64,000 nucleotides of DNA from Botrytis cinerea B05.10. Lineage: Eukaryota; Ascomycota; Leotiomycetes; Helotiales; Sclerotiniaceae. The notes below the pieces were generated by a model. That model searched no databases. It was given only the letters and a program-made list of their open reading frames with translations, and had not been told where the DNA came from. Shown piece by piece: positions 37,467 through 48,164 of this stretch (the first letter of the stretch is position 1; every line of letters starts with the position of its first letter). The stretch is taken from contig NC_037325.1 in the NCBI RefSeq assembly GCF_000143535.2, positions 868,001 through 932,000 of the forward strand. The letters run 5' to 3'. Position numbers and translations under genes: made by a program.

Positions 37467-39020
37467 ATGGCTAATGGAACTGTAGATAAAAAAGCAACGC
37501 TTGGAAAACCAAATGATGATCTTTCTTCGGAAGTACCTCCGTCAAATGATGTTGAGAAGCCGGATACCCCAAGTTCGTCTTCCACAAATAGTCCACCCAA
37601 GAAAGACTATAACGATTTCGATACCGAGAAAGTGAAACGTTATACCTGTCCGTATTGCAAAGATACTTATATAACCACTCGCGAATCTATGTCACACATT
37701 GCCCCTGTCGACATGGAACAAGAGGAGGTTCTTAAATGCCCTCATTGCGCAGCCCCTTCCATCAGAGAGACTTTAGAATTCACGGAGGAAATAATAGAAG
37801 CAAGGCCCAGAAGAAGCTACATACCAGTTTTTACGGGAAAGAAACGCTTTTGCTGTCCGCATTGCAAGAGGGCGTCCAATACTACTTTGGAAGCGATGTT
37901 GACCCTCATCCCTGAGATTACCGATCAAGGAGAACTTCGTACATGTCTGTATTGTAGGAAGCCTTCGTTGAAAACCACTTTGGAATCTTATTCCGACATG
38001 ATGTATGTATTCCATATTTCATTCATCGCTTCGGCAATTTCCCAAATTCTTGACCTGTCAGCCTAGCCTGATACTCATTATAATCAGAACGCTAATTATC
38101 ATTATTGCTATAGGCTCCACGAATCTTCTCACATTCCCATCCAACCCAACAAAAGCAGTTCCTCGAATAGTCATATTGAGCCTCCGCGCCAACCACCTCC
38201 CCCAAATCAGGCTTCAACTGGTACAACATCATCACAAAATTCGAAAGGAACCATTCACACACCAGCTTTTCAAAATTTGCCTGATCAACAAATTAATATC
38301 AATCCACGATTAGCTATGCAACGTAACAACGATCAATACCCGATTTCTCAAACTACCCTTAATCAACAAGCGGCTTTCCAACCTAGCTCGGATGAACAAC
38401 CAGCTTCTGACTCGAACTCCCATAAGCAATCAACTTTCCAACCTGATTTTTATCGACAACAACCAACTTTCAACTTGAACTCCCATAAGCAATCAACTTT
38501 CCAACCTGATTTTTATCGACAACAACCAACTTTCAACTTGAACTCCCATAAGCAATCAACTTTCCAACCTGATTTTTATCGACAACAACCAACTTTCAAC
38601 TCGAACTCCCATAAGCAATCAACTTTCCAATCTGATCTCTATCAAAAACAACCAGCTGTTCACCATAACTCTAATCAACAACCAACTCCCGGCATTAACA
38701 CTGGTCTAGAACTGGCTTCAAATCGTTCTTCCCAAATCGGTCCACGTATGTCACCCACATGCCGATACTGTGGCAAGCGATTTACAGATGACGCAACTCA
38801 CTCAAAACATGACCTAACCTGCCGTTATCGACTTTGGTTTTTCTGTCCGGAACCGAATTGCAGGTTTCACCGAGACAAAGAAGTAGGGTTTCAGATATCA
38901 ACCGATTTGTGGGTACATGTGTCAGAGCAACATAACTATTCACCGAATTCTCAATTCTTCCTAACGTATAGAGGTGAAGTGAGAGATCCGGGTAGAATTG
39001 GTGTATGGCGTGCTCCTTGA
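37467..39020 (+). CDS. Hypothetical zinc-finger-rich protein with tandem repeats, 480 aa
   Basis: Two exons (37467-38002 and 38114-39020) give 480 residues. The N-terminal half carries three C-x2-C pairs in a regular rhythm: YTCPYCKDTY/LKCPHCAAPS, FCCPHCKRAS and TCLYCRKPS, each roughly 35-50 residues apart. The pairs probably bind zinc. The middle (residues about 270-350) is Gln/Asn/Ser-rich and contains four copies of a 21-residue repeat (SHKQSTFQPDFYRQQPTFN), nearly identical at the DNA level. The C terminus has CRYCGKRFTD...HSKHDLTC, then CPEPNCRFHRDKE and H(V)SEQHNYSP, a C2H2-like arrangement. I do not recognise the family. Gln-rich and finger content suggests a nuclear role, but this is inference. 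Confidence 0.78.
38415..38662 (+). repeat. 63-bp tandem repeat inside the zinc-finger gene (4 copies)
   Basis: A 63-bp unit (21 codons) is repeated: 38415-38477, 38478-38540, 38541-38603 and a degenerate fourth copy 38604-38662. Copies 1-3 are nearly identical, so the array is young or homogenised. The frame is kept. Confidence 0.9.
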
Positions 39021-39224
39021 TCGAGAGGCTTCTCTGGAGCGCGAAAATCATAGATTCGATATGGTGGGAAATCTGCGATTTCCAACTTGGAAACCCCCTT
39101 TGGAATTGTCCAAGGAGTATAGCTCTAACACCTTTGTGCATTCTCTACATAACATCAAAATTTTAAACATTCTTTCAAAATACTCGTTTGGCAAAATTAC
39201 TCGTGATTTACTGATTGGTTGACT

Positions 39225-39336
39225 GATTGACTGACTGACTGATTGACTGACTGACTGATTGACTGACTGACTGATTGACTGACTGACTGATTGACTGACT
39301 GACTGATTGACTGACTAACTGATTGACTAACTAACT
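39225..39336. repeat. 16-bp minisatellite, seven units
   Basis: GATTGACTGACTGACT is repeated seven times head to tail without spacers; the last two units carry A-for-G changes (ACTAACT). The lack of spacers rules out a CRISPR. Confidence 0.95.
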
Positions 39337-40201
39337 AGTAACTGTTTATCGGTATCACTATACAAATCACATTCAGAATATCAACTTTACAATAGATGGT
39401 TCTCGTTAAATTTTTCAAGTCACCACCAACCCCGGATATTCAATTATTCAATTTCTCTGTCTATCTTATATATATTTTTAATATTCCCTCTTGCTTCTCT
39501 CTTGAGAGAACTTTCACACTGGTATTCGTAATAGATCTCTAGAGTTTTTTTTTGAGTTTTTGAGTTTTTGATTGATTATTGTTATATAGAGTTTTAGTAG
39601 ATTATATTATATCCCTGTGGATTTGTAGTAGATTATATATATGTATATATGAGAATAATAATAACGTAGATGAAATCTATTTGATTCATATATTGTGATT
39701 ATGTATGAGAATTTTTCATTGATAGTTATTAGATAGCGATTCCTTTTCTTCTCTGATTTTCTTCTCTGATTTTCTTCTCTCTTATTTTCTTCTCTGATTT
39801 TCTCTACTTTACTTCCATCTACCTTACTTCCATCTACCTTGCTTCTATCTACCTTACTTTCATCTACACTTCTTCTGGATTTGAATTGATTTAAATTGAA
39901 TTGAATTGAATTGAATTGATTTACATCTACTGCTTCGGGATGGGAATTGATCTACTCCATCTTTACTTCTACTTCTAAACTTGAATGGGAATTTACTTCC
40001 AAGATTGAAATTGAATCAGTTTCCTTTACTACTGGGTTTGATTTATCTACCTACTAGTATATCTATATATATGTATATTCGTATATAGTGATACTCATTT
40101 AGGTGTTTATAAATAGGTAGACAGATACAGATATATATATACAAATATATACATATGTACATCACTACCACTATCATATAATAAAACTTATTTACTATAC
40201 A

Positions 40202-40613
40202 GCAAATTACTCTCATGCCCCTCAAATGTCATTTAATTACTCTCATGCCCTAAAATTGGAAGAAGAAAAAAAAATTACTCTCATACCCTTTAGATTCTAT
40301 TATAGAATCTATAATAGATTCTAGCCTTTTGAGGCTAGATTCTATATTTGAAGAAGATACAAAAATTACAAATTACTTTATTATAGAATCTACATTAGAG
40401 TTAGGGTTACAGAAGGGTAGATTCTATAACTAAAAGTATAGATTCTATAGTAAACAATAGGAGGGTAGATTCTATAGCTAAAAGCATAGATTCTATAAAC
40501 GAAGGTAGAATAGATTCTATAATAGAATCTAAGAGGCATGAGAGTAAATTATTTCTGAATTTTAGGGTATGAGAGTAATTAAATGATATTTGAGGGGCAT
40601 GAGAGTAATTTGC
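40202..40613. mobile_element. Imperfect 412-bp inverted-repeat (MITE-like) element
   Basis: The ends are inverted copies of each other: left 40202 onwards starts GCAAATTACTCTCATGCCCC, and the right end read backwards from 40613 starts identically. The match runs about 105-110 bp at each side with scattered differences. Three ATTACTCTCAT(G/A)CC boxes lie in each arm; the centre is full of TAGATTCTATA repeats. No open frame is present. Clear target-site duplication was not seen, so the transposon identity is inferred from the terminal inverted repeats. Confidence 0.6.
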
Positions 40614-41624
40614 CGTTTATTATAATATTCTCAAACATACTTATTACTATAACAAATTCACATAACAATAATATCAAATCGATATCTCCTACTCTCCACA
40701 TCATACAACAATCAAGAACATACCACTCACCTACCTATCTATTCACAAATCAAATCACATTACATTACATCACATCATCTCATCTTCACCAAACAAAAAT
40801 TCATAAAATATAAATTTAATATTCTTTTTCATTTTCTCATTTTCATTTCCCATTCCTCACACACTATTTCCTCACTACACCCTCTCCTTCCATCTCCCTA
40901 TCGAACTCATAAACTTCTCTACACCTCCCTTCATACGTATACGTGTATTTCATCTCCTCATCACATCCATCACGAATCATTACTGAAATCGAATCAACTT
41001 TCTTTCTTGTCACCAAGATCCACTGACAATCTTCCTTCTCCCACACCGTCTCATCTCACCTCCTCCCCATGCATCTTCATCTCCCCTTCACCAATCCATT
41101 CTCCTCCAGTCCCCTTAAAACCCCCATTCCAATCCAATTCCCAAAGAAAGGAAACCCAAACTATGAACCAACCAGTCAAAAGAAAAGGTAAAAAAAAACG
41201 GCAGGAAACAAAGATAACCTAATCCTTAAAACAAAACAGAAAAGTTTGTTGCCTTCGCATGCCAAAAGAAAAGAAAAAACTCGCTAAGACTACTCAAACC
41301 AGAAATCTTACAGAGGTAGTTGTGAAAACGCAAATAAGACAAAAAAGTCAAGAATTATGCTCCCACTTCCCCCACCCCAACCATAAACCCGCTCGCTACC
41401 ATATCAAGAGATGATGTATTAAACAAAAATGGTGCATGTGTCTGTCAATAAAACTGACAAAACTTTTTTATCTACTTCTAGCCGGATCCGCACGTGAAGA
41501 AACAGTAATTCGCCGAAATAGAATGAAGGCCGCCCGGGCAGAGAGTAATACAAGAAAAGGAAAATCCCTTTTCAGTTGTTGTAAAGGCGACGTAAACCGA
41601 CGAAGTAAACGTCAAGGAGAGAGA

Positions 41625-44600
41625 TCAAAAGATGGTGCTCTTAACTCTCGAATGTGATCGGCCCTTGCCCGAAGCTCCGGAAGCTTTCCTCATAATATGT
41701 TCTTCTCGCTTGAGAACCATTTCACACCAACCACCTTTACCGCCCGCACGTTCTTTTCCTACACAAGGATCGAGAACAGACATCCATGCTTCTTTATCGG
41801 CTGGTGAGTCTGCATAGAAATCAATGACTTCACCATTGTTGAATCGAATACGGAAACCTTCTTCAACAAACATGTAGCCTTCCTCATCTTCAGCAAAACC
41901 AGACTTGCGACGTTTACCAGATTTAGCAGTAGTTTCCTTTTGTGTTAGTGCTCTGCGATCATCAATCAGTCTATTGGCGTTTGCAAGATTGATAGTGACA
42001 CGAGGCTGCCTGGTTGACTCGTGGTAAGCTGTGAGTTTGCTTCCTGATAATCTGAAGAAACGACGACGCCAGAACTTGGAGTGTGTTAGTGATGATCAGA
42101 TTATGTGGATGGATAAAAACTTACAGGACAGTCACCACCTTGTTGACTCAGGTGGCCCTCAAATTGTCTAGCAACCTCAAGTTCGGCTTCCTTCATCTCG
42201 CGGATGCAAGCATTCATACTCTTGGGCATGTCATCATCACCTGCACCCTTTGGTTTTGGCACGAAAAGGAGCTGCAACTGTAACTTTCCGATGGTATAGG
42301 GAGCGCGCTTTCGAACTGGAGGAGGAACGCTACGTTTGCTCATAACACTCGACGATTGACTAACCTCTTCAGTAGCCCATTCATTGAAAGCAGCCACATC
42401 GACGTTATAAGGTCTTCCAAAGCAGCGGGTCTCATGATCCTTTAGACAAACGTAAGATCTACCAAAGCTACCATCTGCGGCAGCAAGCGGTGAGAGGAGA
42501 TCCCACGCAGTTGGCTGCGAAGATTTCTTCAATGCTTGAGCGTCTTGTTGCTTTTGTTGTGCAATGCGTTGTTCTTCTTCCTTTTGCCTCATCTCAAGTT
42601 CCTTTCTCTTCTTTGGTGAAGCAAATACTCGGCTGAAAGTCGAAGGCTTCGAAGGTTTTGAAGCTTTGATTGGAGAAGTTTGGGCGCGCTTTGGTGGTGG
42701 TGGCTTCTCAAGTTTTGCGTTCAATGTCAATTGGAACTCAAGCTCATTTGGCACAACAAGTTCGAATTCTTGTCCGATGGGAGCATTTCGTCCCAACTCT
42801 AACCATGCTGTGGTAACACAGTGAACACCATTGTCTAAAGTCAGGCTGAACCATGATCGTTCATCTATTCTCATGTTAGCATATAGAAAAGTAATAATTG
42901 AGTGAAGACGTACTTTTGGGTAAGGGGAGATCCAAGTCCTTCACTCCAATGACTTTCACGAACAACCTCCCACGCTCACTACCTTCATCAGATGTAGCTT
43001 CTGCAACTTGACCTTCTGTTACGATACCTAAACCAGTGGCGTTGCTTTCGTGACCTGGCATTGGAGGTACTGGACCAGTTGGAGGCTTCTTGCGTGGACT
43101 GGAAGGTCGAGCGCTGCTTCTGCGAGAGCCGTTCCACGGTTCAACGACCCAAGACTGTGGTCGATTATCTGGTTTAGTAGGCGAGTTTTCGACTGATTTG
43201 GTATTCCGTGGTTCTCTTTCATCACTGCTAGCAACAACTACTTTGGTATTTTGTCGCATCAAATATCCTCGCTGTCGTGGACTCCTGTTAGCATGATCAT
43301 TCTTTTCGGCAAGGTTGTACAACTCGGACACTTGTCCAGGTCTACCAGTAAGGGAAGTCGGGTGAGTAGAAATTAAATCATATGCTACCTTGGAAGATTC
43401 AATGACCCGGTCGAAATCTGACTCCAAGTTAAGTCCAAGATCACCGCCGATGTCTAGTGTGAGACTTCGCTTTTTGAAGCTGGGAGCTCGCTGTAAAGTG
43501 CCCTTCTCCGCATTGTTGTCATCATCATCGTTAGCATCATCCTCATCGTCGGGGTCTTCCTCTCCATTTAATGAAGGTCGATTGCGGTGTCGTTGAGGGA
43601 TTGGGGGAACGACAGGGCCAGCACCACTGACTTGACGTCGAGCTTCACGCATGGCTGCTAGGTCAGAAGGCGTTACGGATGGCCTTGTCTTGAGTTTGGA
43701 TCCGCTTCGGGCTTTGATGGTAGCAACTGTTTCGGGGATGCCAGGAGAGTCTGAGGGTGGTGGTGGTGTGGGAGAGATCTTGGGAGGGTTGATGAAGGGG
43801 TGTTGAAATGGCTGATCGATCGACGATCTAAATGGTTGATCCAAAGATGCCCTGAATGGATGATCGATTGGCTCATCAACTGGATGATGAATCACTGAAT
43901 CTGACTCTGACATTTCCTCATCATCATCATCTTCTTGTGGTCCCCATTCAGATCCATCATATTCTGGACGCGAAACCATTTTCTTGAGTGGCGACATTGG
44001 GGCAGGTTCCTCTTGGGGCTCGGGAACAATCTGCTGTGGCTCCGGAGTGTCATCCTCGGTCTCTGCCTCAGTCTCTCCTTCAGTTTCTCCTTCAGTCTCT
44101 CCCTCAGTCTCTCCCTCGGTTTCCCCCTCAGTTTCTGTTTCGGTATCTGGTTCGGTTTCCGCCACACTTTCTTTACGCTCATGAATTGGTGCCGGGTGCA
44201 GAACTTCATCATCCACCTCTGGTGTTTTGGATCCTTGCAGATATTCGTGGGCCTCTGACATCAGAGAGACCTTTCTTTCTTTTTCATTTTGAGGTTCAGG
44301 GGATGGTGTCATGTAAGATCTGAGACTCAGACTCAAGTCTGTGTTATCGGCGAGAAGTCCTGAGAACTCGGGCAGGGATATCCTTTTGTTCTCCTTGGCA
44401 GGGTCTGATGAGATGCTAGAAGGACTGATGTTTCTTGGAGTTGGTGGACCATCCTCTTCTGGAACGCTGTTTGATTGGAATTGTGGGCTTTCATGGAGTG
44501 GCACTTCGGATGATGTTTCATCGGAATAATGGCTATCCAATTCAGAATCATCCACCGTCCCAACTTCGCTCTCGGTCTGATGACTCTCCATCCCGGACTC

Positions 44601-46691
44601 GGTTCGCTGATACATGTCGGGAAGAGCATACATGTCCGCTTCTTCTTCTTCGTCATCCTCAGCCTCTGACTTGATTAAAATGCTGTTTTCGTCATCCTCG
44701 TCATCCTCATCGTCCTCGTCCACAGACTCAACAAAAGAATCCTCTGTAGATGGAATAGGAGTGTCTGGGTCCATATGTGCCATTTCAGCGGTGGTCGGAC
44801 GTTCGGGACTTGAGCTGGGTAGAGGCGAATCCAAATTGTAATCCGACTCCCGAGTAAATGGTTCCTGACCATTGACCTTTCTCAAAATCGATTCTCGTGA
44901 GATGCGAGGTGGTAATTGATACGAACCCAATCCTGGAAGATCATCTAATGCATCTTCATCATCATGATCTTCTCGGTCTTCTTTGTCTTCATGAATTTTG
45001 ATGGGCTGGGCTTCTCGCTCAGGTGTTTGACTCTTACGTGCTCCTGCACGACGCATTCGTCGCTCTCGTTGTTCATCTCTCTCGGCAGATTTTGGTCTAC
45101 CTTCAGAAGACTTTGGCCGATCATCGTCCTGAATCATCATCAAATGCAATCTCTCCTCCAAAGTCAGCTTGTTTCCGTTCATTCCTTGAAGATCTGCTTT
45201 GCTGATGGAGGTAGGAGGAGGTGGCGTAGGCAGGTTTCTCGGCGAACTCGTTGCTCCACGCTCGATGCCCGAGGATGCTGAGCCCCTTCGGTCATTAGCA
45301 GCCATACCGGGTAGGGGTGGTAGTGGTCGATGTTCGCCATTTGAGTTCAACGAATCATTGCGTGTCCCAGCAGGACGCCCAGCCGAGGATGTAGGACGAG
45401 CATCAGGCCTTGGACTACCATCTGGACCATCAAATGGATCATCAAAGTAACCCGAACCTTGACCATAGCTATTTCTCGGGCTAGGATGTCTCCAGTCATC
45501 CGGTCCAACAACTGGTGTCTTTTCAATATCCTCAAGAGAAGCATCAAAGCTATCATCTTGCTCCAGCCCATTGTCATGGTAGTAAAGATCCTCTTCGTCA
45601 TCCTCCTCGGAATCATAACTATTCTCCCGAGAACCTGTTCCAATAGATGATATGTCAGGTGTAGCCAGTTCGTACTCGTTGATCTGTGGAGGAGCTACAT
45701 CAAAAGTAACACTCTTCGCATGTCGGTGTAAACTTCGTCCAGGTGGAAGCTCGCGTTCTCTCTCATCGCCCGAATCTTCATCGCCAAAAGTATTGTGCTC
45801 TGGATCGTAAAGTGCCTTGCCAGTAAATCGACTCGTTGCCATGGAGGACTTTGTGGGAGAGATTTGATCTCTGCTGGGTGACCGCAGACCGTTTGTTGCT
45901 GCTGCTATCTTTAATGGTTCTCTGTTCGGGCTCAGGGGCGGCGGACTGGCTAGTGAAATACTGCTTTTACTATCCGTCTTCATGTGGTTATATGGTCGAT
46001 TTTGCTCCGATCTAAACCCTTCCAGACCTTTTCCTCCGTAAGCATTGCCTTGCATGTTCTTCGCTAATGGTCTCTCCACCACAGGTATTGACATCGGGTC
46101 GTATTCGAGTTTCTGCTCCCTTGCGTACATGGTACTGTTCTTAACACGCGACGCGCGCTGTAGACGTTCGATGGATGATTTTCTTGTGGGTGATATCGAC
46201 GAATCTTTGTGCACATTTTCCGTGCCGACTCGATTTGGTGTGCCTGGATCACGGTTCTGCCAGAAGAGATGTGGAGAGGAGCCTTCGGCGGAAGTGAACG
46301 GGGAGGACTGGAATGGAGACGAATCTCCATTGAGATTGAGACTCATCTTCTACGTCCAAATTAGCTTTTAAATCTCCGAGAGAAAGAAATGCTGAAAATA
46401 GACACATTGAATTCTTACCTTGGTGGCTTGCCTATAACTTGGAGAGTTTCGTCTCTGGGCTGTGGGAGCTAGCTCTGAAAGTGGCCGCGGTGTGGAAGTT
46501 TTGACGGGCGATCCAGATGAAAAGGAACCCTTTTGAATCCTCAGTGGAGGGACCTGCATTGTGAATATTAGATATCATATTTATCTCGCAAGAATAGTAG
46601 TAGTAGTAGTAGCATGGCCCTCGACGCGCTCTACCATCTAAATTTATCTATCGATGTGTGCGCTTACCGGTTGCGAAGACGAAGAAGACAT
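41625..46691 (-). CDS. bud4: Bud4/anillin-like bud-site and septation protein
   Basis: Bud4 marks septation sites, cooperating with septins and the axial landmark proteins; in filamentous fungi it acts in septum formation. Five exons: 46691-46668, 46553-46419, 46349-42914, 42864-42125 and 42074-41625, giving 1594 residues. The first exon (MSSSSSQP) is only 24 nt. The long middle is disordered and acidic, with conserved patches such as VTFDVAPP. A Glu-Thr-Glu-Gly repeat is coded by 12-bp units near 44060-44150. The C-terminal quarter holds the anillin-homology/PH region: GRLFVKVIGVKDLDLPLP, NERSWFSLTLDNGVHCVTTA, then FWRRRFFRLSGSKLTAYHE and GEVIDFYADSPADKEAWM of the PH domain. The gene lies opposite many antisense open frames that are shadows. 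Confidence 0.94.
44060..44150 (-). repeat. 12-bp tandem repeat in bud4 coding an ETEG run
   Basis: The minus strand reads GAAACTGAGGGG-like units, encoding ETEG several times (about six copies with T/A exchanges). On the plus strand it appears as TCTCCTTCAGTT/TCTCCCTCAGTC units. The frame is kept. Confidence 0.85.
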
Positions 46692-47709
46692 CTCTCATCA
46701 AGTCACCTACTTGCAGCCCCAAAACCCCGAATGTGTCGTTGTGGAGAAGGATAATCACCTTGCAGTAGCCAGATGTATATTTGTGGAATGTGGGATTTTG
46801 GACAAATGACAATGTTGATAAAAAAGCACGCCGGCCCTTCTCGTTATCAGACGCGAGGAATGCGCGTAGTTGATGGATGGATTTTATAGTAGTTTAGAAC
46901 GAATGTATAAGTAAGCTGGTTGGTTGAACGGGGTTACGAAGGAGAAGGATATTCACTCCCGGCTGAATCCTGTACGGCGGTTTTATGGGTGATTTAAAAT
47001 AAAGGAGTTTTTTTTTTTTTTTCAATATTAAAAAGGAGAAAGCGGCGGTCGATGTTGACTCGGAAAGACACTATCTTGAGGAAGATGGATTTGCCGGTAC
47101 GGGACAGGAACCGGTGCAGCAACGAAGGAGAAATGAGAAGAACGAGAGAGAGGCAGTTGGATGTTGGTGGAGGGCGAGGGCGTTGAAGGGGGTGTATTGT
47201 CGTACCGGGACCGATTATGTTATCACGGGCTGGTTGACTGGCAGGAGAGGAGAGGAGGAGAGGAGCAGAGGAGGAGAGGAGAGAAGAAGAGGAGAGAAGA
47301 GCGACAAGAGAGTATAAAATTGTATGGGGCTGACTTTTTGTGGTTTCCATGGGATGGGATGGGATGGATTCATTCATTCTATTCTATTACCGGAAGTAGA
47401 ATAATCGGATAATAACGAGGGTAATACTATTATCGACTTGTTTATTTATTTATTATTTATTATTTATTATGATGATATTACGCATCTTATCACAATTATG
47501 CCCGATTTGATTGTGCTGAGCTGGGTCGCTTTTTTCTTTCTTTCGTTGGGGGTCTGTCTGTCTGTCTGTAGGAGGGAGGGTGGATTCTTAGACGCGTCGC
47601 TCTGGCAACCGTGCTCCCTTTTTTTCTTTCTTTTCTTTTCCTTTCTGACTTCTGTACCTCGTTGTGTCTGGGAGGGAGTCGGCTGTCGGCTGTGATCTGT
47701 AGCTTGCTC

Positions 47710-47753
47710 GTCTCCTCCCAGTCTCCTCCCAGTCTCCTCCCAGTCTCCTCCCA
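47710..47753. repeat. 11-bp tandem repeat, four copies
   Basis: GTCTCCTCCCA is repeated four times without a break, pyrimidine-rich on the plus strand. It lies about 1 kb upstream of the bud4 start. Confidence 0.9.
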
Positions 47754-48135
47754 GCATGCCCCGAGGGTGCGCGTGAATGTGAATGTGAATGTGAGTGTGA
47801 GGATGCGAGTGAAGTCTGAAGTCTGATACTCACCCCGTGGCAATCCAGCAGTCTCCCCCCTCGACCACCTGCTCCCCCCGACTGACTGCCTCTCACTGCC
47901 TCTTGCTGCCGACGCCTCCCTAGTCTGAGTGAGCTGTGAGCATGCGAAACCTTGAATAACCCCTAATCCCAGTGAAGTCTTCCACGCCCCGCACTAGAAG
48001 TCAAATGAAATTAAAGATATCAGCCGATGATTGGCTAATGGAACTCAATTGTTGCTCCGATTGATAGCGAGAGTTCCAAATCCGCTCCCCGTTTGACTCG
48101 ATCCATGGATGCATGTGAGACCTTGGGACTATTTG

Positions 48136-48164
48136 GAGCAGGAGCAGGAGCAGGAGCAGGAGCA
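48136..48164. repeat. 6-bp GGAGCA repeat
   Basis: About five GGAGCA units in a row, a simple sequence repeat in the region upstream of bud4. Confidence 0.9.

Larger units (their letters stand above)
39021..41624. other. AT-rich, repeat-rich intergenic region
   Basis: A 2.6-kb gene-free segment. It includes a 16-bp minisatellite (39225-39336), runs of TTCTTCTCTGATTT and CTTCCATCTACCTTA near 39750-39870, a TTGAA run near 39888-39920, and the inverted-repeat element 40202-40613, with a TAGATTCTATA-rich centre. Short frames near 40583-41222 are low-complexity. Confidence 0.6.

Noticed and set aside
39225..39336. Regular short repeat considered as CRISPR
   Set aside because: No spacers between the units, and the genome is eukaryotic; it is a minisatellite.
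43935..44323. Several plus- and minus-strand frames of about 100 codons
   Set aside because: Shadows of the bud4 ETEG repeat region in other frames.
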